This document shows, one piece after another, positions 34,202 through 42,142 of a DNA stretch of 64,000 nucleotides. The stretch spans positions 1 through 64,000 of the forward strand of contig CADACW010000017.1 of assembly GCA_902786565.1 (NCBI GenBank). The letters run 5' to 3'. A model generated the notes under the pieces. It did not search any database and was not told the origin of the DNA. It saw only the letters and a list, made by a program, of their open reading frames with translations. Positions within the stretch are counted from its first letter, which is position 1; each line of letters starts with the position of its first letter. The translations under genes and the position numbers were made by a program. This DNA is from an uncultured Prevotellaceae bacterium. GTDB lineage: Bacteria; Bacteroidota; Bacteroidia; Bacteroidales; Bacteroidaceae.

Positions 34202-35818
34202 ATGATAGCAAAAAGCATAAACAGCCTGATGCGGATTTGTGTAGGTTGCGGCTTTGTCGCAACCCTCGCCTCGTGCGGCGACTACCTCGACGTACAGCCC
34301 GACAACCGCGCCGCCCTCGACACCGACGAGAAGATCACCGACCTGCTGGTCAGCGCCTATCCCAACACCAGCGGCGCCATGATTGCCGAACTCTACAGCG
34401 ACAACACCGACCGCAACGACGAGAGCAGCGCCTACACGCCCTACAGGCCCACACAGGAACAGGCCGCCACGTGGCAGGATGTCACAGAGACCATACAGGA
34501 CACGCCATACGCACTCTGGGACCAGTGCTACAAAAGCATTGCCGCGGCCAACAACGTGATATTCGCCATAGAGAAAGAGGGACGGCCGGAACGGCTCAAC
34601 CCACAGCTGGGCGAGGCACTGCTCTGCCGTGCCTACTGCCACTTCATGCTGGCAAACATCTTCTGCAAGGCATACAGCCCGAAGACGTGCAACGAAGACC
34701 TGGGCGTCACCTACATCAACCGGGTGCTCACTGAGGTGACACCCGTCTACCCCCGAGGCACCATGGCCGAACTGTACCGCCACATTGCCGACGACATAGA
34801 AGAGGGATTGCCACTGGTCAGCGACGAGCTGCACGACGTGCTCCGCTACCACTTCAACACACGTGCCGCCTGTGCCTTTGCCGCCCGCTTCTACCTTTAT
34901 TATATGCAGGAAGACAAGTCGAACCTTGACAAGGCCATCTACTATGCCAACCGGGTGCTCGGCACCTCAACTCCCGAGAACCTGCGCGACTGGCAGACAT
35001 TGGGCAAGGTGAGCATCGTCAACGGCGAGCGCGCCAATGCCTTCGTCAGCGCCGACAGCAAGGCCAACCTCCTGCTGCTCAGCACCAACTCGTACTGGGA
35101 GTGGCTCTACGGGCCAACAAGCGTGGGATTCAAATACACCCACAACGACAAGATTGCCGAGACAGAGACCGTGAAGAGCCGCGGATTCTGGGGCGACCAC
35201 AACAGCTTCTACTTCGGCGTCGACGTCTCTACCAGCGGGCCAAAGGTGCTCATGTACAAGCTGGCCATGTTCATACAGTACACCGACGTCACCAAGGGCA
35301 TCGGATACCCCAAGATGATGATGCCGGTGCTCACCACCGACGCTCTCCTACTGGAGCGGGCAGAGGCATACGCACTGAAAGGCGACTTCGCCAACGCCTA
35401 CCAAGACCTGAACACCTGGCAGCTCAGTTTCACCAAGACGACAGCCACCGTCGATGCCGAGCGGCTGGAGAACATCTATGGCGAGCCAAAGGGCACGGGA
35501 ATGTTCAGCACCATCGGAATGGCATACTACACCCCCGACGAGCCGACACCGAAGAAGCGGCTCAACCCCGACTTCACCGTGCAGCCGGGAGAACAGGAGA
35601 ACCTCATACACGCCATACTCCACGCACGCCGCGTCACCACCCTGCACGAGGGGCTGCGCTGGCAGGACGTGAAGCGATATGGCATAGAGATATACCGCCG
35701 CGCAGTGAAAGAGGGCAACATCACCGTCTACGACACCATGACCAAGGATGACCCCCGACGTGCCATCCAGCTGCCCTCAAACGTCATAAAGGCTGGCATA
35801 ACGCCCAATCCGAGGTAA
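34202..35818 (+). CDS. SusD/RagB-type outer membrane lipoprotein
   Basis: The 538-residue surface lipoprotein caps the SusC transporter and binds its cargo. The lipobox is LASC with Cys25, followed by GDYLDVQPDN, the usual SusD start. Helical TPR-like features are visible: WDQCYKSIAAANNVIF, GEALLCRAYCHFMLANIFC and LLLERAEAYALKGDFANAYQ. The C-terminus has RRVTTLHEGLRWQDVKRYGI, conserved in RagB/SusD proteins. Its signal peptide contains a GGTTGCG/CGCAACC palindrome (34244-34264) read as VGCGFVAT, which is unusual and shared with the next gene. It is coupled with SusC 38 bases upstream. Confidence 0.93.
   Translation: MIAKSINSLMRICVGCGFVATLASCGDYLDVQPDNRAALDTDEKITDLLVSAYPNTSGAMIAELYSDNTDRNDESSAYTPYRPTQEQAATWQDVTETIQDTPYALWDQCYKSIAAANNVIFAIEKEGRPERLNPQLGEALLCRAYCHFMLANIFCKAYSPKTCNEDLGVTYINRVLTEVTPVYPRGTMAELYRHIADDIEEGLPLVSDELHDVLRYHFNTRAACAFAARFYLYYMQEDKSNLDKAIYYANRVLGTSTPENLRDWQTLGKVSIVNGERANAFVSADSKANLLLLSTNSYWEWLYGPTSVGFKYTHNDKIAETETVKSRGFWGDHNSFYFGVDVSTSGPKVLMYKLAMFIQYTDVTKGIGYPKMMMPVLTTDALLLERAEAYALKGDFANAYQDLNTWQLSFTKTTATVDAERLENIYGEPKGTGMFSTIGMAYYTPDEPTPKKRLNPDFTVQPGEQENLIHAILHARRVTTLHEGLRWQDVKRYGIEIYRRAVKEGNITVYDTMTKDDPRRAIQLPSNVIKAGITPNPR
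34244..34264. repeat. Palindromic element inside the SusD signal peptide
   Basis: GGTTGCG (34244-34250), a seven-base loop GCTTTGT, and CGCAACC (34258-34264) form a perfect hairpin within the coding sequence. Two further copies of the same palindrome core lie at 35886-35904 and 35919-35937. Confidence 0.85.
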
Positions 35819-35836
35819 TTGATAATTGACAAATAA

Positions 35837-36763
35837 ATGCCAATGATTACTAATAGCATAAAAAGCAAGCGATGGTTTCGTGTAGGTTGCGGCTCTGTCG
35901 CAACAAGATCCGTAGTGGGTTGCGCTTTTGCCGCAACAATGGCCGCCCTGCTCTTCACCGCCTGCAGCGGCGACGACGACCTGAACAGCACCAGCATCTT
36001 CCAGGACAGCACGGCACCGCGCTCAGAGTTCGACCAGTGGATATACGACAGCTATGTCGTGCCCTACAACATTGACCTGAAGTACAGGCTTGAAGACCGT
36101 GAGACCGACTACGAGCACTATCTCGTGCCTGCCGACAGAGAGCTGTCAGTCAAGTTGGCCCAGGCCGTGCTCTATTGCTGGCTGCAGGCCTACGACGAGG
36201 TGGCCGGACAGGACTTTACGCGCACCTACTCGCCCAAAGTCATACAGCTCGTAGGCTCATACGCACACAACAAGAAGGGCACGGTGAAGATGGGTACGGC
36301 AGAAGACGGACTCAAGGTGACACTCTACGCCGTTAACTTCTTCCGCACCGACCTCACCACGCTGAACACCTATTTCCAAATCATGCACCATGAGTTTGCG
36401 CACATACTGACGCAGAACAAAGACTACGACACCGAGTTCCGCGTCATCTCCGACAACGACTACGTCACCGGCAACTGGTCCACCATCCAGGAGAGCGACG
36501 CCCTGCGCGCCGGATTCATCGATGCCTACGCCATGAGCGAATACAACGAGGACTTCGCCGAGACCCTCTCCTACTACCTCATCGACACCCCGGCGCAGTG
36601 GGAACGCAAGATGCGCACTGCCGGCGATGGCGGCAAGGCCATCATCGACCGCAAACTCACCATCATACGCGAATACATGTATTCCGCATGGGGCATAGAC
36701 CTCGACCAGATGCGCGATGTGCTGCAGCGACGCATTGACGAGTTCATCAAAAACAATTCGTAA
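35837..36763 (+). CDS. Putative zinc-binding metallopeptidase lipoprotein
   Basis: The 308-residue lipoprotein (lipobox around LLFTACSGDDD) belongs to the putative zinc-binding metallopeptidases often found next to SusC/SusD genes. The zinc motif HExxH reads HHEFAHILTQNKDYDTEF in the middle of the protein, and LAETLSYYL-like FAETLSYYLIDTP may supply the third ligand region. The N-terminal signal region is unusually long because it contains two copies of a GTTGCG(7)CGCAAC palindrome, giving VGCGSVATRSVVGCAFAAT. It lies 18 bases after SusD and 19 before the DUF4302 gene. It probably trims polypeptide cargo at the cell surface; the substrate is unknown. Confidence 0.83.
   Translation: MPMITNSIKSKRWFRVGCGSVATRSVVGCAFAATMAALLFTACSGDDDLNSTSIFQDSTAPRSEFDQWIYDSYVVPYNIDLKYRLEDRETDYEHYLVPADRELSVKLAQAVLYCWLQAYDEVAGQDFTRTYSPKVIQLVGSYAHNKKGTVKMGTAEDGLKVTLYAVNFFRTDLTTLNTYFQIMHHEFAHILTQNKDYDTEFRVISDNDYVTGNWSTIQESDALRAGFIDAYAMSEYNEDFAETLSYYLIDTPAQWERKMRTAGDGGKAIIDRKLTIIREYMYSAWGIDLDQMRDVLQRRIDEFIKNNS
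35886..35937. repeat. Two palindromic elements inside the peptidase signal peptide
   Basis: GTTGCG-GCTCTGT-CGCAAC (35886-35904) and GTTGCG-CTTTTGC-CGCAAC (35919-35937) lie in the same reading frame, encoding VGCGSVAT and VGCAFAAT. They match the copy in the SusD gene at 34244-34264. Confidence 0.85.
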
Positions 36764-36782
36764 TGCACTTAAACTCCGAACT

Positions 36783-38078
36783 ATGAACTATCGACTTTCC
36801 ACATTCAGCTCTGCACTCCTCCTGCTGGCCCTTGGCTGTTCGCCCGACACCGAGAACGTGTTTGGCAGTTCGCCGGCAGAGCGCCAGCAGCAGGCAGCCG
36901 AGCGTTACGCATCCATACTGGAGGGCCAGCAGAGCGGGTGGTCGCTCGACTTCTACCCCAGCGAGCTGGAGCTTGGCGGCATTGCCTATACAGCACAATT
37001 TGCCGACGGCAAAGCCACCCTGGCCTGCGAACAACCCATCAACAATTCAGCCGTCAATGGGCAGTTCAAGGCTGCACAGCCCGTCACCTCCGACTACCGC
37101 ATAGTCAACGGACGCGGCGTAGTGCTCACCTTCGACACTTACAACGCCCTGCTGCACTACTGGTCGCAGCCGTCGGGCACCGACTACGACGGCTATGCCA
37201 GCGACTACGAGTTCACCTTCGTCAGCGCCTCGCCCGACTCGGTGCTCCTGCGCGGTGTGAAGCACGGCAACCTGCTGCGCATGTACCCGCTGAAAGAGGC
37301 CTCGGCCGACTACTTGCAGAAGGTCGCCGACATGCGCAACCTCCTCGCGCCCATCACCCGCAAGCGGCTCGCCGTCGACGGTTCACCCGTCGACATCCCC
37401 CTCACCATGATGGAGAGCCACTTCCAGTACACCACCGACAGCACCATCCACACCGTGCCCTACGTCTACACCCCGGCCGGATTGCGCCTCTACGCCCCTG
37501 TGACCATCGGTGGCGCCACTCTCTTCGAACTTCAGCTCGACAATGCCTCGCAGAGCCTGCGCTCGCCCGACGGACGCGTAGAACTGCCCATGCCCACGGC
37601 CCTGGAGCGTTTCTGCGCCGCCAGCACACAGTGGCACCTCAGCTTCGGACGCACCGACGAGAGCTACGAGATGTGCGAAGACATGCGCACACTCACTAAG
37701 AGCACCGCCTCGATGCTCAGCCGGCAGCGGTTCGAGACGCTCACCGACGTCTACATCGGCATGAACAAGCTGCCACGCACCGAAGACGAACAGCGCATCG
37801 TCATGGGATGGACCTCCAGCTATGCCTCATGGGCATACGAGGTGTGCCACGGCATCAGCATGACAGTCAGCGACGAGCAGCAATCACTCATCGACATCAA
37901 GGCCACTGAGAGCGGCAACCTCTTCTATAACTATGCGGCCTTCGTAGCACCAATGCTGGCCTTCGTCACCGACAACAGCCCCTACCGCCTTGAGTTCGAC
38001 AATCCAAACACACCCACCACCATACGCCTCACCAGCGCCAACGACCCCACAAAGTGGTTCGTACTGAAGACAAAATAA
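36783..38078 (+). CDS. DUF4302-type lipoprotein
   Basis: The 431-residue lipoprotein has signal peptide and lipobox LLLLALGCSPD (Cys19). After it comes a pattern typical of DUF4302: AERYASILEGQQSGWSLDFY, YTAQFADGKATLACE and YRIVNGRGVVLTFDTYNALL, followed by GYASDYEFTFVSASPDSVLL and ITRKRLAVDG. The family is found downstream of SusC/SusD/zinc-peptidase genes, as here, and its function is not known; a surface accessory in cargo capture is likely. The ATG at 36783 is used because it starts the signal peptide. It is 19 bases after the peptidase gene. Confidence 0.78.
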   Translation: MNYRLSTFSSALLLLALGCSPDTENVFGSSPAERQQQAAERYASILEGQQSGWSLDFYPSELELGGIAYTAQFADGKATLACEQPINNSAVNGQFKAAQPVTSDYRIVNGRGVVLTFDTYNALLHYWSQPSGTDYDGYASDYEFTFVSASPDSVLLRGVKHGNLLRMYPLKEASADYLQKVADMRNLLAPITRKRLAVDGSPVDIPLTMMESHFQYTTDSTIHTVPYVYTPAGLRLYAPVTIGGATLFELQLDNASQSLRSPDGRVELPMPTALERFCAASTQWHLSFGRTDESYEMCEDMRTLTKSTASMLSRQRFETLTDVYIGMNKLPRTEDEQRIVMGWTSSYASWAYEVCHGISMTVSDEQQSLIDIKATESGNLFYNYAAFVAPMLAFVTDNSPYRLEFDNPNTPTTIRLTSANDPTKWFVLKTK

Positions 38079-38106
38079 TCATCAACATAAACAAAAAACA
38101 ATACCT

Positions 38107-39702
38107 ATGATCCTCTCTACCTCTAAACTTCAATGCTTACTGCTTGCATTGCTCCTGACCGCCGTGGCCAATGCCGCCACCCCGGTCACACTGCCCTTTG
38201 GCGTTCAGCCCAAAGACTATACCCTCAGAGCCGTCTTCAGCGTGAAAGACGATGCCCTCGACCAGTACACCGACAAAAACCAAGAGAAGGTGGCCAAGAT
38301 TGCCATCAACGGCTCCGACATCTACGTAGCCGGACTGTCATATTTCTACCCCGAGGCCTACGTCAAGGGCACACTCGCCAGCGACGGCACCGCCACATTC
38401 CCCTCGGGCCAGTTTGTGGGAGCCGACCTCTTCAGCGAGGTCTACATCAGCAGCTTCACCCTCGATGCCAACAACGAGGTGGTCACCTGCGACTTCAAGC
38501 TGCACTACAACGCCGAAGCCGACATACTGACATACGACCGCGCAGACCTTATCTTCATAGGTGAGACCGGCGTGGCCAACGGCACCGAGGGCGACCTGCT
38601 GGCCTACATCAAGGGGGCCACCTACACACCGCGCAGCAACGAGACCACCGAGAAGGCTAAGGTGGAGGTGCCTGCCGACCTGGTCACAGAGCCCTATCTC
38701 TTCACCAGCACCTATATCTACTTCGAGGTCGACGACAACAACCAGACACAGACCATACAGGAGCCCTGGCAGGCACCCGTCAAAGTGGGACTCCATGGCG
38801 ACGACCTCTACATACAGGGTCTGGCAGGCAATGTGCCCGACGGATGGTGCAAGGCCACAAAGAACGCCAAGGGCCAGTATGTAGTGCCCGCCGGACAGTA
38901 TCTGGGCGACTACGACGTGCTGGGATGGGGAGCCTACGTCTACCCGCACTACATGGCGGCCATCGACCGCTCCTACAACCTCATCGATGTGGTGTTCAAC
39001 TACAATGCCGCCGACGGCTCCATCACCTCCAGCCAGACCCTCGTCATGAACCGCAAGGAGAGCGTCTACGAGCCATACAGCTTCTACCGCACCGTCACGA
39101 TGAAGAAAGTGGTGGAGCGCGAGGCCACACCCGCCAACCCGCAGTTCACATTCTCGGGCAGCACATCGTCGACAGGCGCATCGCAGTACTACACGGCCGA
39201 CATCTTCGTGCCGCTGGTCGACACTGAAGGACGGCCCCTGCTCTCCGACAAGCTCGCCTATCAGTTCTTCTGCACCAAGGACGGAGAGGACCAGCCGGTC
39301 GTCTTCCCCGCCTCGAAGTACAGCCGCCTGAAGGAGGATGTCAGCGAACTGCCCTATGGCTTCTCCGACGGCTTCGACTTCAGCAGCTACACCATCTACT
39401 TCGAGTCGCTCGGCCTCGACGAACTGAAGTCGTGGTCGCGCCTCGGCATGCAGACCATCTACCGTGGCCTCGGCATAGAGCACCGCTCCGACATCGTCTG
39501 GTTCGACCTCAGTAAGTTCTGGGATGCTGACGGCATCGAGGGCCTCATCCAGCAGTCATCGCCCGTGGCCCAGACCGACTACGACCTGCAGGGCCGCCCC
39601 GTCACAGGCAATGCCGCCACAAGCGGCCTCGTGCTGCGCCGCAGCGTCAATGCCGACGGAACAGTCACCGTCCGCAAGTTCGTAAACAGAAAACACAAAT
39701 AA
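38107..39702 (+). CDS. Exported protein of unknown function with Prevotella-type tail
   Basis: The 531-residue protein begins with a signal peptide (LLLALLLTAVANAATPV). It contains two similar halves: FSVKDDALDQYTDKNQEKVA ... YVKGTLASDGTATFPSGQFV and STYIYFEVDDNNQTQTIQEP ... WCKATKNAKGQYVVPAGQYL, so an internal duplication of a beta domain of about 190 residues is likely. The C-terminus reads DYDLQGRPVTGNAATSGLVL and ends with a basic tail, a variant of the exported-protein tail seen elsewhere in the window. It follows the DUF4302 gene by 28 bases and is probably the last member of the SusCD group proper. Confidence 0.6.
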   Translation: MILSTSKLQCLLLALLLTAVANAATPVTLPFGVQPKDYTLRAVFSVKDDALDQYTDKNQEKVAKIAINGSDIYVAGLSYFYPEAYVKGTLASDGTATFPSGQFVGADLFSEVYISSFTLDANNEVVTCDFKLHYNAEADILTYDRADLIFIGETGVANGTEGDLLAYIKGATYTPRSNETTEKAKVEVPADLVTEPYLFTSTYIYFEVDDNNQTQTIQEPWQAPVKVGLHGDDLYIQGLAGNVPDGWCKATKNAKGQYVVPAGQYLGDYDVLGWGAYVYPHYMAAIDRSYNLIDVVFNYNAADGSITSSQTLVMNRKESVYEPYSFYRTVTMKKVVEREATPANPQFTFSGSTSSTGASQYYTADIFVPLVDTEGRPLLSDKLAYQFFCTKDGEDQPVVFPASKYSRLKEDVSELPYGFSDGFDFSSYTIYFESLGLDELKSWSRLGMQTIYRGLGIEHRSDIVWFDLSKFWDADGIEGLIQQSSPVAQTDYDLQGRPVTGNAATSGLVLRRSVNADGTVTVRKFVNRKHK

Positions 39703-39736
39703 CAACCATTATCAACAAACAAAAACAAAACTAATT

Positions 39737-41734
39737 ATGAAAAAGAAAAAGAATGTATTCAGCATGGGCTTCCTGGGGAAGTTCGTACTACTTGTCGCCC
39801 TGTTTGTAGGGGGAGGAATGTCTGCGTGGGCGCAGAAGCGCCTACCGTATACCTACGGGTTTGAGAATAATAACTTGGCTACAGAGGGGTGGACAATAAT
39901 TGATGGAATTTCAAACACTTCTATTCAAAAAAATGGTTCGTATGGAGTACAAGTACGAACAGGTGATTATAGTTTCCGTTTTTATAGCGGATATAACAAA
40001 ACTGAGTATTTGGTTTCTCCATTACTTGAATCTTCATCAACAGGAATTGAATTGTCTTTCTACTATAAGAATGCAACTGCTAATTCCCAGGAAACGTTCT
40101 ATGTGGGATACTCTTCTATAGAAGGAGTGGGAGAGCCGCAAGCAAGTTCGTTTACGTGGCTTGAAGATGCCCTTGTACCTGCTGCTAATATGAGCGATTT
40201 TCAGAAATATAACGTCACTATCAATAATACTAGCATTAAGTATGTTGCAATTAAACATGTATCAGCAAATAAACATAATGTCTTTATTGATGATGTTACC
40301 ATAGAGGCTGCTGAAACCTACAAAAGGCCCAAGAACTTTACCATTGATTCGCAGACCACTTCTTCTGCTACGTTCTCTTGGACGGCGGGAAGCGATGAAA
40401 CAGCTTGGCAAATTGCTTACTCAACAAAGGCTGATTTTTCTCCTTCAATGGAGGGCGTCAAACTTAATGTAACGGACAATCCTTATACGTTAACTGGCCT
40501 GACCGAAGGTGTAACTTACTATGCATACGTTCGCTCTAAATATGTAATAAATGAAGAATCTGTTTATAGTGAATGGTGCAATGATAAAGTGGCCTTTACA
40601 CCAAAATCAGATATATCGGTATGCAGTGATTATAATAACAAGACATCTGCAAATGTTGCCATTCCCAACTATACAGCTAATAGCAGTTACTTGACTAAAA
40701 GTCAAATGATTTACCCCTATAGTGATGTCAGTTCTTTGACTGGTAAATATATCACACAGTTAATATTCTATGCCAACACATCGTCTATTGACTGGGGGGC
40801 AGCTAAGTATGATGTTTACCTCGCAGAAACAAGTACAGCTTCTTTTAGCTATTCAGCATCCTTTATAGATTGGAGTAACTGCACAAAGGTCGCTGAGGGT
40901 ATTTCATTAACTGTAAATGACGGAAAATTGATAATTGACCTGACAACTCCATTCTTGCTTACAGGTACCGATAGTAAAAACCTCTTGATTGGTTTCCAAC
41001 AAATTTCAGTTTCTACCAGTACTATTTCATCAACGTGGTATGCAAAGAACATCACAAGCAGTTATCCGTCCGCTGCATATTATAATACCGGTTCATACAC
41101 TTATTCTACAGGGCAAAGCTATCTCCCCTATGTGACGATAAGTTGTACATCTTCTACCCTCCCGGTCACCCTCGGTACCAACGGCTACTTGACCTTTGCT
41201 TGCCCCCGTCCTCTTGACCTCGCCAACCTGCCCACTGGTCTGAAAGCATACAAGGCTAAGGTGGATGAAGCGAACTCTAAGGTGAGTTTTACTGAGATTA
41301 ACCAGGCTGTTTCCGCCAATACGGGCATACTGCTGGCAGGAACTGCCGGAGAGCCCTACAGCATCCCCGTAGCTGACAATGGTACAACAGTGACAGACAA
41401 CGATTTCTTAGTGAACTCTACAGGAGGAACATTCGCTGCTGAAAGTGGCTACACTTACTACGGACTCATCAAGGACAGCGACCCGCTCACCTTTGGCTCA
41501 TTTGAACCCGCCTCAGTGGCTATACCCACCAATAAGGCATACTTGAAGGTACAAGATTCAGCCACCAGCCGACTGATGTGCGTGTTCTTCGACGCAACGG
41601 GCATCAGCGAGACCACCACAGCCGCCGCCAAATCGGCTGCCGATACTACGGTCTTCGATTTGCTGGGTCGCCGCGTGGCCCAGCCAACCAAGGGACTCTA
41701 TATCGTAAACTGCAAGAAAGTAGCCTTTAAATAA
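39737..41734 (+). CDS. Large exported protein with adhesin-like and FN3 domains (module 1)
   Basis: The 665-residue exported protein has a signal peptide near residues 16-33 (VLLVALFVGGGMSAWAQ), a MAM/cleaved-adhesin-like sandwich (PYTYGFENNNLATEGWTII ... YLVSPLLES), then a fibronectin type III domain (PKNFTIDSQTTSSATFSWTA ... VTYYAYVRSKY). A second sandwich follows (YITQLIFYANTSSIDWGAAK). The C-terminus is VFDLLGRRVAQPTKGLYIVN plus CKKVAFK, the sorting-like tail. The part up to about 41150 is clearly more AT-rich than the tail and the neighbours, suggesting replacement or transfer of the variable region. A small peptide gene follows 46 bases later. The segment YITQLIFYA ... NLLIGF resembles module 2's start. 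Confidence 0.68.
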   Translation: MKKKKNVFSMGFLGKFVLLVALFVGGGMSAWAQKRLPYTYGFENNNLATEGWTIIDGISNTSIQKNGSYGVQVRTGDYSFRFYSGYNKTEYLVSPLLESSSTGIELSFYYKNATANSQETFYVGYSSIEGVGEPQASSFTWLEDALVPAANMSDFQKYNVTINNTSIKYVAIKHVSANKHNVFIDDVTIEAAETYKRPKNFTIDSQTTSSATFSWTAGSDETAWQIAYSTKADFSPSMEGVKLNVTDNPYTLTGLTEGVTYYAYVRSKYVINEESVYSEWCNDKVAFTPKSDISVCSDYNNKTSANVAIPNYTANSSYLTKSQMIYPYSDVSSLTGKYITQLIFYANTSSIDWGAAKYDVYLAETSTASFSYSASFIDWSNCTKVAEGISLTVNDGKLIIDLTTPFLLTGTDSKNLLIGFQQISVSTSTISSTWYAKNITSSYPSAAYYNTGSYTYSTGQSYLPYVTISCTSSTLPVTLGTNGYLTFACPRPLDLANLPTGLKAYKAKVDEANSKVSFTEINQAVSANTGILLAGTAGEPYSIPVADNGTTVTDNDFLVNSTGGTFAAESGYTYYGLIKDSDPLTFGSFEPASVAIPTNKAYLKVQDSATSRLMCVFFDATGISETTTAAAKSAADTTVFDLLGRRVAQPTKGLYIVNCKKVAFK

Positions 41735-41780
41735 TAGTTTATCATTATCATTTAATTAACAACAAAAGGAGACAACAACA

Positions 41781-41936
41781 ATGAAAAAGCAATATTCAAC
41801 CCCCCAGACAAAGGTATACGTTATGCAGCCTTTCTTGATGGCAGACGCCTCAGCAACGCTGGACAAAGCCCAAAAGATTACCAGCGAGGACAGCTTCGGT
41901 TCGCGCCGCAGCAGCTCTTGGGATGACGAGGATTAA
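41781..41936 (+). CDS. Micropeptide of module 1 (SFxSRR...WDxED family)
   Basis: This 51-residue reading frame begins MKKQYSTPQTKVYVMQPFLM and ends SFGSRRSSSWDDED. It has no signal peptide of normal length. The start ATG is preceded by AAAAGGAGACAACAACA, which is almost the same leader as that of the second micropeptide (44509). The two peptides share MKK-x-Y-x-x-P, a central hydrophobic F-[ML/I]-A step and the C-terminal SFxSRRxS...WDxED motif, so this is a real gene rather than a chance frame. The function is unknown; each copy follows a large exported protein. Possibilities include a partner, a modified peptide or an immunity-like protein, but nothing decides between them. Confidence 0.72.
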   Translation: MKKQYSTPQTKVYVMQPFLMADASATLDKAQKITSEDSFGSRRSSSWDDED

Positions 41937-41944
41937 CTTTCCCG

Positions 41945-42096
41945 CTCGGTCTGTTCGGCCCGTTCGGTCGGATTTGCAATCCGACCGCAGTGAGTATAAG
42001 GATTTTTAATCCGAAATATAGTCCTCGCATTGCAAATGCTTATATTCGCAGCGGTCGGATTACAAATCCGACCGAACAGGGGCGACCGAACAGGGA
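41945..42096. repeat. Palindromic REP/MITE-like element
   Basis: A 150-base element has perfect 15-base arms GTTCGGTCGGATTTG (41962-41976) and CAAATCCGACCGAAC (42063-42077); each arm continues into its own hairpin of the GGTCGGATT-TGC-AATCCGACC kind. GGATT(3)AATCC occurs three times. It starts just after the module 1 micropeptide stop. Beyond its right end, GGATGACGACAATTAAC (about 42101-42116) echoes the micropeptide's last codons and stop (GGGATGACGAGGATTAAC), which looks like a duplicated target. Confidence 0.8.
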
Positions 42097-42142
42097 ACTG
42101 GATGACGACAATTAACGTTCTAAACAAATAATAATTAACAAC

